This document shows, piece by piece, positions 41,648 through 51,400 of a stretch of DNA of 64,000 bases. A program made the translations under genes and the position numbers. Positions within the stretch are counted from its first letter, which is position 1, and each line of letters begins with the position of its first letter. The notes beneath the pieces are model-generated. The model saw only the letters and a program-made list of their open reading frames with translations, did not search any database and was not told the DNA's origin. Origin of the DNA: Tubulanus polymorphus (lineage: Eukaryota > Nemertea > Palaeonemertea > Tubulaniformes > Tubulanidae); the NCBI RefSeq assembly GCF_964204645.1, contig NC_134025.1, forward strand, positions 14,203,001 through 14,267,000. Direction: 5' to 3'.

Positions 41648-42897
41648 TTAATACATAACACTATCTAATTGTGAATTTACAATATTTAATTGCGCGTCAG
41701 ATATAATATAAATGTGCATTTTAAAATTTTTGATTCCCTTTTTCTTTGTCATGAATAATTGTATTCCATCTTTAGTGTTCTGTAGTTTTTTTCCAGAACC
41801 ATGTAATGAATTATCTTCAGTTGTTCTAAAATCTAACCATAATGCATATTTATTACCGGTATAATAATCAATTTGATTAATATTACAATTTTCAGATGAT
41901 TTTATTTTTTCATTCATAAAATGTTTTTTAATTTCTACCCATTGATCAATCATTCTCATTCCTTGACAGAATATTTTATTCGCTATACCTTCGATAGTTA
42001 TTTCTACTTTTGTTATTTCAGGATTATAATAATTATCAACATTTATTGCACCATTAGTATACGTTCCAATGGTAAAAAATATTAATATACCTTTAATAGA
42101 TCTTCTAGGAAAGTTAATATTCTCATTAATTATTTCATCATTTGCATTAATAGTTACAGTTTTAAATTTATCAATATAATCATATAATAATGAAAATCCT
42201 TGATTGTATTGAGTTTGAATTATACTTGAAATATTTTCATCAGTTACTGTATCATATTCTAAACATATATTCGATAATTTATAACTCATATCTTTATTAA
42301 CGCTAGATAATACAATTTCATTTACAGGAGCAAATGTTATCTCAAATATAATATCTTCTTGAATTGCGTATTTATATAAAGGCGCATTATTATTTATCAA
42401 TTCAAAGTCTAATGGAATTTTATATTTGTTTCCATATATACTTTTTATCAATTTATCTACATCATTAGTTAATATTGCGCTATTAGCTTCTGATCTTAAT
42501 TTATTTTGGTTTTCTGATTGAATACCCTGAAATATCATATTATTTCTATTTTCTTTAGTTAACCATAAATCTTTATAATGCATAAATAAATTATAATCAT
42601 CTAATGAGAAAACTGTTTCCGGACCAATCTTTATTGTTAACTTTTTAATCAAATATCTTCCAACATTATCAACTTAACATAATTATTATTATTACCGATT
42701 ACTTTTATATCGGCTGATAAATAAATACTATTTGGAACATAAAAAGTATTTTGTGTTAATCTAGGAATTCTAACATATAAAGTTTCATCAGGATTAATAT
42801 TTGAAGGGTTATGAGTAATTATATGATGTGATCTTTCTGCTTTAATAGCATTAGATATTCTATGATTCTTCGAAGGACTTATATAACTTCCACTCAT
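41648..42897 (-). pseudogene. Polinton major capsid protein, single frameshift
   Basis: The start (42897) and first 75 or so codons are open, then two extra bases at about 42674-42675 shift the frame; the remaining 330 codons continue in another frame to 41648. Comparison with copy 1, which is open at that point, shows the insertion directly. The family is the double-jelly-roll major capsid protein (KIPLDFELINNNAPLYKYAI core and IFEITFAPVNEIVL strand). It forms the capsid shell in virus relatives. Because the rest of this element looks intact, the shift may be a very recent mutation, an assembly error or a real frameshifting site; there is no obvious slippery heptamer. At about 415 residues it is on the short side for Polinton capsids. 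Confidence 0.83.
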
Positions 42898-42930
42898 TTA
42901 TTTAACAAAAAAATTAATTATTTATTTTTA

Positions 42931-42984
42931 ATCATGGTTTACTTGATATTTTTTGATATCATGGTTTACTTGATATTTTTTGAT
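42931..42984. repeat. 27-bp tandem duplication at the end of the coiled-coil gene
   Basis: Two adjacent copies of ATCATGGTTTACTTGATATT plus seven further bases. The stop of the 489-residue gene lies inside, so its C-terminus (SKNIK) differs from copy 1 (MKNK). A recent slippage event. Confidence 0.85.
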
Positions 42985-44435
42985 ATCATATTTACTAAAC
43001 TAAAAATAATAGCACTTACAACCGTAATTAAAAATAAAATAATATGTTCAGCAGCAAAGTTAATAATGTTTCCTGCAGATTTCAATATAAAACCAACAAT
43101 TGAAGCAATAACTCCTGGCAATGCTGCAGCAGATTTTTTAGATAGTTCCCATAAATATTTTGCTAATTTCTTTAAACCATCTTTAACTTTATCTTGTATA
43201 GAATTATTGCCTGGAGGTTTATCTGGTTTATTGGGAGTAGGAGTAGATTTTAAAGCATTTGATATAGCTAAACCAATTGTTGTAAATAACATAGTTACAG
43301 ATGTTAGAATTGAAAGAATTGTTATTCCTTCTAATTTAAATAATAACTTTATTCTGTCTTTTAATGATATTTCAGAATTTGGTTTAATCAACAAATCTTT
43401 AAAAATAACTTTTAATCTATTTATATTATAATCATATGATTTTAACAATAATTTAATTTCTTCTTTTTGTAATTCTATGTTATATTCTAAATCATCAATT
43501 TCTTTTTCTAAATATGCATTTCTTTTTTTAAATTCAATTTCTTCAATAACTTTATTATCTCTATCTAATTTTAATTGTTCTATTTCTTTATTTTTATCAG
43601 TTCTTTCTTTTTCTAAAGTTCTAATTTTAAAATCTCTTATACTTTTATCATGCGCAATTTTATCAGATGCAAGTCTTATACTAATAATTTCTCTAATTGC
43701 TTTGTCAGAAAATATATCTAAATCTTCTAATTCTTGATCTGTTGCATCAAGTAACCCATTCGGTAAAAGTTTTTCAATTGGAACTTTATTTGATTTAAGT
43801 TTACTAGTTTTGGAAGTTATATTCTGTTCAGAAGTTGTTTCTGTTTCTAAATTATTATCGATTGTTTCAAATAATTCATTAATTCTTTGTTTAAATACTC
43901 TTTCATTTTTAATAATTTCTTCTTGTGTTACATCTTCTATTTCATTACTATTTCTTATTCTCTTAATTCTAGATAGTAATGAGTCAGACTTAAGCAAAGT
44001 TGATTCTGCTAATATTTTGTTTTGTTTTTTATAAGAGATATCAATATAATAATCATCTTTCAAATGATAATAATATTCACCATCTAAAAACTTTAATTCT
44101 TGTACTAAAAGTCTGGCGCCTCTGGCATTTATATTATATCCAGATTTTTCAAATATAGGTTTGAAATTATAAATATATTCATTATATTCTAAATTTTGTT
44201 TTACTAAATCTGGATTTTCATTTTCAGGATTTATTCTCGATCTAGTTCTTCTATCAAATTCATCTGTTGATTGACCTTTAGAACCACTATCTGCTAAATT
44301 AGAATTATATGCTGATTCATCATCATTATCAATATTAGTTTCATTAAAATCGGGTTGTGGTTCATCATCAATATATCCTTCATTATTATTTCCCATTTCT
44401 CCCATTTCATAATCTTCTCCACCTTCTACATCCAT
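42966..44435 (-). CDS. Coiled-coil protein with C-terminal membrane segments (489 aa)
   Basis: Acidic, low-complexity N-terminus (GGEDYEMGEMGNNNEGYIDD), then a conserved block (NLEYNEYIYNFKPIFEKSGY and GEYYYHLKDDYYIDISYKKQ), a Ser/Lys-rich linker, a long coiled coil at about residues 235-340 (RTLEKERTDKNKEIEQLKLD), a membrane helix near 365-390 (GITILSILTSVTMLFTTIGL), a Pro-rich linker (TPTPNKPDKPPGN) and two further hydrophobic segments (ALPGVIASIVGFILKSAG and HIILFLITVVSAIIFSL). The family is unknown. The position next to the capsid gene and its late-type start box point to a structural or assembly role. An open antisense frame opposite the C-terminus is a shadow. Confidence 0.75.
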   Translation of the reverse strand: MDVEGGEDYEMGEMGNNNEGYIDDEPQPDFNETNIDNDDESAYNSNLADSGSKGQSTDEFDRRTRSRINPENENPDLVKQNLEYNEYIYNFKPIFEKSGYNINARGARLLVQELKFLDGEYYYHLKDDYYIDISYKKQNKILAESTLLKSDSLLSRIKRIRNSNEIEDVTQEEIIKNERVFKQRINELFETIDNNLETETTSEQNITSKTSKLKSNKVPIEKLLPNGLLDATDQELEDLDIFSDKAIREIISIRLASDKIAHDKSIRDFKIRTLEKERTDKNKEIEQLKLDRDNKVIEEIEFKKRNAYLEKEIDDLEYNIELQKEEIKLLLKSYDYNINRLKVIFKDLLIKPNSEISLKDRIKLLFKLEGITILSILTSVTMLFTTIGLAISNALKSTPTPNKPDKPPGNNSIQDKVKDGLKKLAKYLWELSKKSAAALPGVIASIVGFILKSAGNIINFAAEHIILFLITVVSAIIFSLVNMISKNIK

Positions 44436-44451
44436 TTACATAATAGAAAAA

Positions 44452-45840
44452 TTAAAATTTAAAATATAATATTCCTCCGATTACAATTCCTATACAAGTT
44501 ATAGCTAATTTAGTATTTTCATGTGATTTATTATCATCATTAGTTTTAATTATATCATGTTGAATAATATCAGTTTTAATATTTTCTGATGTATTGTAAT
44601 CTTTTATTTTAGAATCATTATTTAATTTAATATTCTTAGTTTTAGTTTCTGTTGATTGAATATGTTTTTTATTTTTTTCACCTTCCATTAATTTTGGAGC
44701 AGTAATAATCTTTTTATTTATATCATTCAATCCAAATGAATTATTTATTGTTGCAGTTTTAATTAGATTATTATAACCAATTATGTTTCCCATCTTCAAT
44801 ACTAAATCATTAGAAATAATTAATAGATTAGGGCCTATACAATAATTTAGTCTTACATGAGATTTATCTAAATAATTTTGATATCTTATAATGTTTTCTG
44901 GAATCGATCTATTTTTATCATTATGAATTGAATCTTCAAATAAAACTTTAAATTGTTTTTGTGTATCAAATGATGTATTCAAATTTCCAATTATCGGTGA
45001 TCTTGTTTCAACTTGCGCACCTAAAATACATATCAAATAAGTTCTAATAGATTGATTTATTCTTTCTATACCTGATTTAGTAAAACCTTCACTATTTTCT
45101 AAAATAAAATAAACCCAACCATTATTGTTTTCTTGTTTTAAATGATTATAAAATTTTGGTAATTTATTGAAATTTAATGTTTCTAAATCTTTTGTTTCTA
45201 TTTTACCATAACCTAATTTATTATTATAAATATTATAAAAGCTATTAGATGGTATGGGAAGTGCACAATATTCTGCAATCTTTTTAGGGCAAGGAAGTGA
45301 TCTTATTGTTCCAATTTTTGTTCTAAAATCAGAATTATTTATATCTATATTAAATTCATTGCAAATTTTATAAAACTTTGATAAATTAATATTATTATCT
45401 AATTCTTTGAAATACCTAGATCCTGGTAAAGCGCACTCTAATTCATTTAATATTATTCTTATTTGAAAGTATGTATGAAATCTAAATAAACTTTGAATTA
45501 ATTTATATTTAGAATTATTCAAATGATCATTCCAACTAATTCCACATCCTGTTGTTGCACAATAAACAGCAAAATTTAATTGATTCTGCCAATACTTCAT
45601 ATTAGATTTTAATAACCATTGTTTTTCATCTTTCAATTTTTTAAAATTAATTAAATATACATGAAATATATTTTCCATCTTTGCATTAAAATTATTAGTT
45701 TCAGTAACATAAATATATAAATCAATTAATGAATTTAAAACTTCATTTCTATATGTAATATCTTTATTAAAATCTATTGCTGGAATATTATATTTAATTG
45801 ATTTATTATATTGGAAAGCTTTTGGAAAACTATCTACCAT
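44452..45840 (-). CDS. Large unknown Polinton protein with C-terminal anchor (462 aa)
   Basis: The N-terminus MVDSFPKAFQYNKSIKYNIP is followed at about residues 85-110 by a distinctive motif WQNQLNFAVYCATTGCGISW, which I associate with uncharacterised Polinton-borne proteins of invertebrates. A middle region contains FHTYFQIRIILNELECALPG and FYNIYNNKLGYGKIE. A third block holds INQSIRTYLICILGAQVETR and RIPEN-like segments, then a Lys/Asn-rich linker and a C-terminal membrane helix (AITCIGIVIGGILYF). The tail-anchored layout and its genomic position suggest a virion or attachment component; this is inference. The copy 1 homologue is broken in at least two places. Confidence 0.75.
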   Translation of the reverse strand: MVDSFPKAFQYNKSIKYNIPAIDFNKDITYRNEVLNSLIDLYIYVTETNNFNAKMENIFHVYLINFKKLKDEKQWLLKSNMKYWQNQLNFAVYCATTGCGISWNDHLNNSKYKLIQSLFRFHTYFQIRIILNELECALPGSRYFKELDNNINLSKFYKICNEFNIDINNSDFRTKIGTIRSLPCPKKIAEYCALPIPSNSFYNIYNNKLGYGKIETKDLETLNFNKLPKFYNHLKQENNNGWVYFILENSEGFTKSGIERINQSIRTYLICILGAQVETRSPIIGNLNTSFDTQKQFKVLFEDSIHNDKNRSIPENIIRYQNYLDKSHVRLNYCIGPNLLIISNDLVLKMGNIIGYNNLIKTATINNSFGLNDINKKIITAPKLMEGEKNKKHIQSTETKTKNIKLNNDSKIKDYNTSENIKTDIIQHDIIKTNDDNKSHENTKLAITCIGIVIGGILYFKF

Positions 45841-45856
45841 TTATATAATTAAAAAA

Positions 45857-46285
45857 TTAATAATTTATTAATTCTTTTAATAATTTATCTTGTTCTTCAA
45901 CTGTTATATGACCATTTAAACTTATTATATAATCTAGTGTGTTCTTTAATTTATTAATTTCTTTTATATTAATTTTTTCTTTATTACTTTTTATATTTAA
46001 TTTTGAACTTATACCAGTTAAAACACTTGAACTTAATCCTAATACACCAATTGATATAGCTAAAGGTGTTAATGGGCTGAATATTGCTAGAAATGTTATT
46101 ACAGAACTAATTGTAACCGAACCACTTATAATCAAATAATATATAATTTTACTTTTTAAATATTTTTTCTTTTTTATCTTTAAGTCACTTTCAAATTCTA
46201 ATATTTGTTTTTCTAAATATGTTTTTAATTTAGTTTTATTTATATCATGAGGAATAATATCAATACTATCAACTTTATCTTCCAT
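45857..46285 (-). CDS. Small coiled-coil/two-TM Polinton protein (142 aa)
   Basis: Lys/Glu-rich helix (KTYLEKQILEFESDLKIKKK), two hydrophobic segments (YYLIISGSVTISSVITFLA and TPLAISIGVLGLSSSVLTGI), then a second charged helix and the tail LLKELINY. Conserved at 4006-4440. Function unknown. It is separated from its neighbours by under 20 bases on each side. Confidence 0.8.
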   Translation of the reverse strand: MEDKVDSIDIIPHDINKTKLKTYLEKQILEFESDLKIKKKKYLKSKIIYYLIISGSVTISSVITFLAIFSPLTPLAISIGVLGLSSSVLTGISSKLNIKSNKEKINIKEINKLKNTLDYIISLNGHITVEEQDKLLKELINY

Positions 46286-46304
46286 TTATTTAGAATAAAA
46301 ATTA

Positions 46305-46727
46305 CTAATTAGTAAACTTATAAGCAACAAATATAACAATAACAGTTCCACCTAAAATCCATATTATTTCATATTTCTGTTGTTCTTTACTCGGGGTATA
46401 ATAATCTGATAATTTAGGTTTGTATAGATGTAATTTTTCTTTATTTGTTACTGCGTTATATAAACTCATTGCATCATCAACTGATTGAAAATCTCTATGT
46501 GAAATCTTCTGATCATATAATTCTTTATTGATGTAATCCATATAGTTTTGCCTCTTTTCTCTATATTCTTCCGCTGCTTTATTGTATTTCTCTAACGCTA
46601 AGTTATGTCTTTTTTGTTCTCCTAATGAACTATTTTTATCAATATGTTTAAATAAATAACCACCACCAGTAAATGCTAAAGCGTTAACAATTGCCGATCC
46701 TATAATAGTTATAATTGCAGAAGCCAT
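46305..46727 (-). CDS. Small Polinton membrane protein (140 aa)
   Basis: N-terminal hydrophobic segment (MASAIITIIGSAIVNALAF), charged helical middle (KYNKAAEEYREKRQNYMDYI) and a C-terminal anchor (IWILGGTVIVIFVAYKF). Same length as 4460-4882. Function unknown; the cluster position suggests a virion membrane protein. Confidence 0.8.
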   Translation of the reverse strand: MASAIITIIGSAIVNALAFTGGGYLFKHIDKNSSLGEQKRHNLALEKYNKAAEEYREKRQNYMDYINKELYDQKISHRDFQSVDDAMSLYNAVTNKEKLHLYKPKLSDYYTPSKEQQKYEIIWILGGTVIVIFVAYKFTN

Positions 46728-46751
46728 TTATTTAGCAAAAAAATTATGCAT
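46728..46751 (-). promoter_or_regulatory. Virion-type start box (example)
   Basis: On the minus strand the sequence TAATTTTTTTGCTAAATAA directly precedes the ATG at 46727. Near-identical boxes precede 42897, 46285 and 46973, with looser forms before 44435, 45840 and 47315; copy 1 has the same boxes at 1184, 4440 and 5125. The AAATAAATG end resembles late promoters of poxviruses and relatives. A promoter role is inference. Confidence 0.55.
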
Positions 46752-46973
46752 TTATATGGGAGGAATATATTTTTGTTTTTCTAAATAATCAATAGTTAAA
46801 TTAGATAAAGTAACTGCTAATGTTAACTTTAAAATATCATTTATATCAAATCTATCAACATTAACACTTCCCATTTTGAATACTTTTTTAAATACCATTG
46901 AATAACCAACCGTTCCAACTGATAGTAATGCGCCATTATATAATCCAGTTATTATCCACTTATTATCACTCAT
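46752..46973 (-). CDS. 73-residue Polinton membrane protein
   Basis: Hydrophobic segments (WIITGLYNGALLSVGTVGYS and ILKLTLAVTLSNLTIDYL) with a short basic loop. Intact here but nonsense-interrupted in copy 1. The ATG follows the stop codon of the preceding gene without a gap. Function unknown. Confidence 0.72.
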   Translation of the reverse strand: MSDNKWIITGLYNGALLSVGTVGYSMVFKKVFKMGSVNVDRFDINDILKLTLAVTLSNLTIDYLEKQKYIPPI

Positions 46974-47315
46974 TTATTTATCAAAAAAATTACTATCATC
47001 AAAATATTTAGTTAACTTATTTATGATTAATTCGACATTTATTTCATTACTACTTTTATGATTATCATATATTTTGGATAATATGTTTTTGATATCATCA
47101 ATAATTCCATCTTCATTTAATTCATAATATTCTAAAGGTGATTTAATTAAATCAATTACTTTTTCTATATTATAATTTTCTTTATCAATCATTGATGCAT
47201 TGTTAAATGATTTACTTTTTATATCAGTAATTACATCATTTAGTTTAATTCTCATTTCTTTACCATGTTTAAAATCAAACCCAAAACATATACTCGGTCC
47301 AACAGTTATATTCAT
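46974..47315 (-). CDS. Unknown Polinton protein (113 aa)
   Basis: Soluble acidic protein, N-terminus MNITVGPSICFGFDFKHGKE, with a helical C-terminal half (IEKVIDLIKSPLEYYELNED). Near-identical to 5126-5467. No family recognised. Its stop codon abuts the next ATG, and its last six codons coincide with that gene's start box. Confidence 0.75.
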   Translation of the reverse strand: MNITVGPSICFGFDFKHGKEMRIKLNDVITDIKSKSFNNASMIDKENYNIEKVIDLIKSPLEYYELNEDGIIDDIKNILSKIYDNHKSSNEINVELIINKLTKYFDDSNFFDK

Positions 47316-47331
47316 TTATATAGGTGAAAAA

Positions 47332-48090
47332 TTACTCTTTACATCTTATAACTAATTCATAAATTACAGGAAAGTTATTCAAATCAATTAAGTATCCATT
47401 ATGATTTCTAATTTCTAATCTAAAATTATTAAAACTAGGAATGCATGGTTTGAAATCACATTCTGTTAAATTATAATTTATTTGCGTTCCAAATTCTTTA
47501 ACATTCTTCAATGGTAAAATATTTAATATACTAGAATTACATGTTGTATCTTTAGTTGCTTCAAATGTTTTTGTTGGGTCAATTAAATTGCAATAAATAT
47601 AAAAATGTGTAAAAGGTATTATATTTGAAATACCTTCTACGTTTACTGTAACAACATCTGGTTCAATTCCTAGCAATTTAGCTATAGGTTTTTTTACCAT
47701 AAATGCATGTTGACTTTCATCAAATACCTTTATTTTAATTCTATTTGAGCTATCACTTTTTATAAATCTTATTAAAAATTTATCATCTTTTCTAATTTTC
47801 AACCGTGCTCTACGATTAATTTCTTGAGATAATGTTTCTAAATTATATAATCCTGGTCTTAGAAATAGATGAAACCATTTATTTATATTTCTAATATGAA
47901 TTAAAAAAGTATTATGTTCAATAGTTTTATTCGATATATTATAAAAAGAATTACATAAACTTATATTTACTAATTTTAAATCTACACAATTCTTGAATTC
48001 TCTATCTAATTGTACTAATAAATTATGAGATTTATAATTTGTAAGTTTTCTAGAATCTACAAATATTCTGTATTCTTTTAATTCTACCAT
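47332..48090 (-). CDS. Polinton minor capsid (penton-like) protein
   Basis: A 252-residue protein with segments typical of the single-jelly-roll minor capsid protein of Polintons: LKEYRIFVDSRKL near the start, FLRPGLYNLETLSQEINRRA (about 78-97), AKLLGIEPD, FTHFYIYCNLIDPTKTF, SSILNILPLKNVKEFGTQIN and the C-terminal strands FRLEIRNHNGYLIDLNNFPV. In virus relatives it sits at the capsid vertices. The reading frame is intact, unlike copy 1 (5485-6265). The upstream box is intermediate between the two start-box classes. Confidence 0.85.
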   Translation of the reverse strand: MVELKEYRIFVDSRKLTNYKSHNLLVQLDREFKNCVDLKLVNISLCNSFYNISNKTIEHNTFLIHIRNINKWFHLFLRPGLYNLETLSQEINRRARLKIRKDDKFLIRFIKSDSSNRIKIKVFDESQHAFMVKKPIAKLLGIEPDVVTVNVEGISNIIPFTHFYIYCNLIDPTKTFEATKDTTCNSSILNILPLKNVKEFGTQINYNLTECDFKPCIPSFNNFRLEIRNHNGYLIDLNNFPVIYELVIRCKE

Positions 48091-48107
48091 TTATTTTACA
48101 TATTTTC

Positions 48108-48449
48108 TTATTCGAAATCTATTTCATGGTGCCCTTTTTCATTCTTACCTTTGTATACGAAATAGAAATCACCAGAACATAATTCTTCTAAATCTTCACT
48201 TGATAATCTATGAAATCTATCTGGTAAATAAGTTCTGAATTTATATGTATTTCCTTTTAATCCTTCATATTCTAAATGAATTACTAATTTATCTCCATAT
48301 TTATTAGTAATTGTTTCAATGTTAGTAATTAGATATTTCTTGTGAATTGTTAACTCAGTTAGTTTTTTAAATTTATAATCTACAGATTTGACGCTTGAAG
48401 TATCTTTAATTCTATCTAAGAATTCACTGTGTACATGTTTACTCTCCAT
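48108..48449 (-). CDS. Small OB-like protein, possible ssDNA-binding (113 aa)
   Basis: The block FKKLTELTIHKKYLITNIE, TNKYGDKLVIHLEYEG, NTYKFRTYLPDRFHRLSSED and GDFYFVYKGKNEKGHHEIDF predicts a small beta-barrel resembling OB-fold single-strand DNA-binding proteins that accompany viral polymerases. It lies directly downstream of PolB and shares the PolB-type start box TTTCAATAAAAATTTGTATA. The function is inferred from fold impression and neighbourhood only. Confidence 0.6.
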   Translation of the reverse strand: MESKHVHSEFLDRIKDTSSVKSVDYKFKKLTELTIHKKYLITNIETITNKYGDKLVIHLEYEGLKGNTYKFRTYLPDRFHRLSSEDLEELCSGDFYFVYKGKNEKGHHEIDFE

Positions 48450-48477
48450 TTATTATACAAATTTTTATTGAAATTGA

Positions 48478-51400
48478 TTAACACGCTAGAATCCTTTTCA
48501 TAATCTCATTTTCTTTTGTTTCTTCTCTTTTGAATTTTATATATTCATCTAAATTGCAACCATAGGCGACTGTGTGGATTCCATCATCTAAAATATATCT
48601 TTTATCATCAAATGGATTCAAACTTATCTTCTCTATCTCTTCAATATACATTTCATGATCTTCAGATCTTAAACATTTCATCTTATGTTTTCTAACTTCT
48701 TCATTAAATATACAATTGATGTAATCTTTGAAATGAATATTCTTTTCTACTACACTTTTGGTTATTCCTTTTAACTTTTTAGCTTCATGTTCTTTAGTTT
48801 TATATGAATACATTTTAGATCTAATACCTATGAACTCTATCATTTCTTCACCACCTAATTCATCTTTGAATTTACCGGGAACTTTTTTATTATCATTGCT
48901 AAACAATTCATGATCTTTAGGATAGTTACTAAAATCAAAATGATGTTTTAATGTTTTTAAATCATCTGTTATGTTATCAGTTTTTATCTTTAATATGTAA
49001 GAATCTGTATCAAAGTATAGAATTTCTATGTGTTTTTCTCCAAAATGAGGTTGTAGTATATTATAATAAAATTTATACATTAGGAATTTTGAAATTTCTA
49101 GAACTGCAGCACCAACATAAATAGGTTTATTGAACTTCATTGAAGTTCTTTTCATTTTAACTGCTGCTAAATTTTCATCAAATATTCTGTTACCTATAAA
49201 CTTAGGATATGATTGTAAATGCCTAATTCTTTTACCATTACTGACTAACTCGATATCATTTCTATTTCTAATATTTTCACAAGTCTTACCATAGAATGCA
49301 TTATTCATTAACTTAAAAAAATCTTTTTCAAAATCAGTTTTAGATTTAGTTCTCTGTGTAGTATTAAAATCTATATATTTTTCTAACCATTTAGATTGAC
49401 TGAATGAAATATATCTATGTACTTTTTTTAGAATCATTCCTTGATTCAAATAAAACTTCAACATTCTATAATGCACAACGTAATTATATTTATCTTCTTG
49501 AGTTACCATTAACTTTTCAGTATGAATATGATTATCGGGTTTAATTCTTTTTTGATAATTTGATAATTCTTCATGTTTAACAGTTTTATGTTCGGGACAG
49601 TAAGCTAGATTTCTAGATTTGAATTTAATATTTTCAGGGTATTCTAAATCTACAACAAAGAAGTAACCAGTATCTGAATCATCTGCAATATCTAGAATTC
49701 TTTTCTTCCAATCAAATTTATCAATTTGTAAAACTTCAGTTATTTCAAACATCCCATAAGGTTGTGGTTCCATCATTGCCCAACCATAAAGATTATTTGC
49801 ATCTATGTATAATAATTTATATCCAGGATTATCATTTACATTGAAATATCTATCACCCAATACACCTGAAACACCTCCTCTTATAGATTTTTCAAATAAT
49901 AGTAATTGATCTATATTTGTTAACAAATCCATTTTTATATCTGTAAATTTTAATCCACAATCCCATGTTAATCCTGGTGATGAATAACAATGACAAGGAT
50001 CAATATTGAAATATTTTAGGTTTACATCTCTAAACCTTTCGAATATATCGGTTAATAATAATACATCTGATTTTAAATATAAATCTACTAATTGCCCATG
50101 ATTTGTTATTTTGAAATGATTCCAAATATTCAATGTTCTATTATATACTTCATCTTTAACATATTCATTTTTTAATTCATCATAAAATTGTTCTTTCAAT
50201 AATTCAGTTATGTTAAAATCATTATGATTTTTATAGAAAGAATATGGAATTGCTCCTTTATATCTCATTAATTGAAAATCATCATTATTTGGGTAATATT
50301 CTTTTAATATCTTTAATTCATCATCAACTAATGATTTTGATAAGTTATCTAATGAACTATTTAAAAATCTATATGAATCTATAAATCTTAAGCATCCAAA
50401 TTGGAAAGATATATAATTCTCAGATGTTTTAGCTAACATTCTAAATTTATAAGTTGGTATTTTATCTTTTGATCTATTTGAATTTAATATTTCTATTTCA
50501 TTATTGATTTCTTCTATTTTATGACATAACTGTTTGATGAATAAATGCGCATCATACCCCGATAGATTATGAAATATAACTGGTACAAAATTAATTTTCT
50601 TAGCTTGTAAGTTACAATTCTCATGTGCAGCGCCTCTAAACTTTCCGTTCAAATGATCATGGTCTCTTACTTTTTTATCTTTATAATTAAATATCTTTTC
50701 ACAATAATAACATTTATCTGTAAACGCAAATACTTCTTTATCTTCTTCTGTCATAATTATTTCTTTATTTGTATTCAATAATTTACTAAATCTTATTTCA
50801 TATTCAATTAATAAGTCACAAAAATGATTAATAACATTTTCATTTCTATAATTATAATATTCACTTTCAATTAGTTCTGGATAATCAGATTTAATATATA
50901 ACCCGAAAGCTGCAGCTGATTGATGAATCTTTTTAATAGTATTTGTTATTGGTGGTTCATCTGAATAATCACTTTCATTAGAATTTAATTTCTTTCTTTT
51001 ATAATATATATCCTTTCTATCTTTATCTGTTAATTCTTTATTTAATGATTCAAAATCTCCATATATTACAAATGGTACTTTATTTTTGTAATCATATTTT
51101 TTGAATTCTAATATTTTATCTTTTTCATTTGGTAAAACTAATTTACAATAATCATGATTATCACATAGTTGTTTATGATTTAATAATGTACTTTCATTAC
51201 TGAATCTATGTAAACATTTTCTACATAGATATATTTTATGGTGATCATTTTCTGATTTGAAAAATAAATCTATTTGTTTAATCCACATATAATGATTCTC
51301 ATAATATAGTATATCTATAACATCGTTTGAATCATAATCTTTTGATAGGTATAAAGGTTCTAATGTATAATGTTTAATATTATTTCCTTTTGTATTTGGT

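Noticed and set aside
42660-42680. Programmed frameshift in the capsid gene
   Set aside because: No slippery heptamer or obvious downstream structure, and the sister copy lacks the two extra bases; a plain insertion is simpler.
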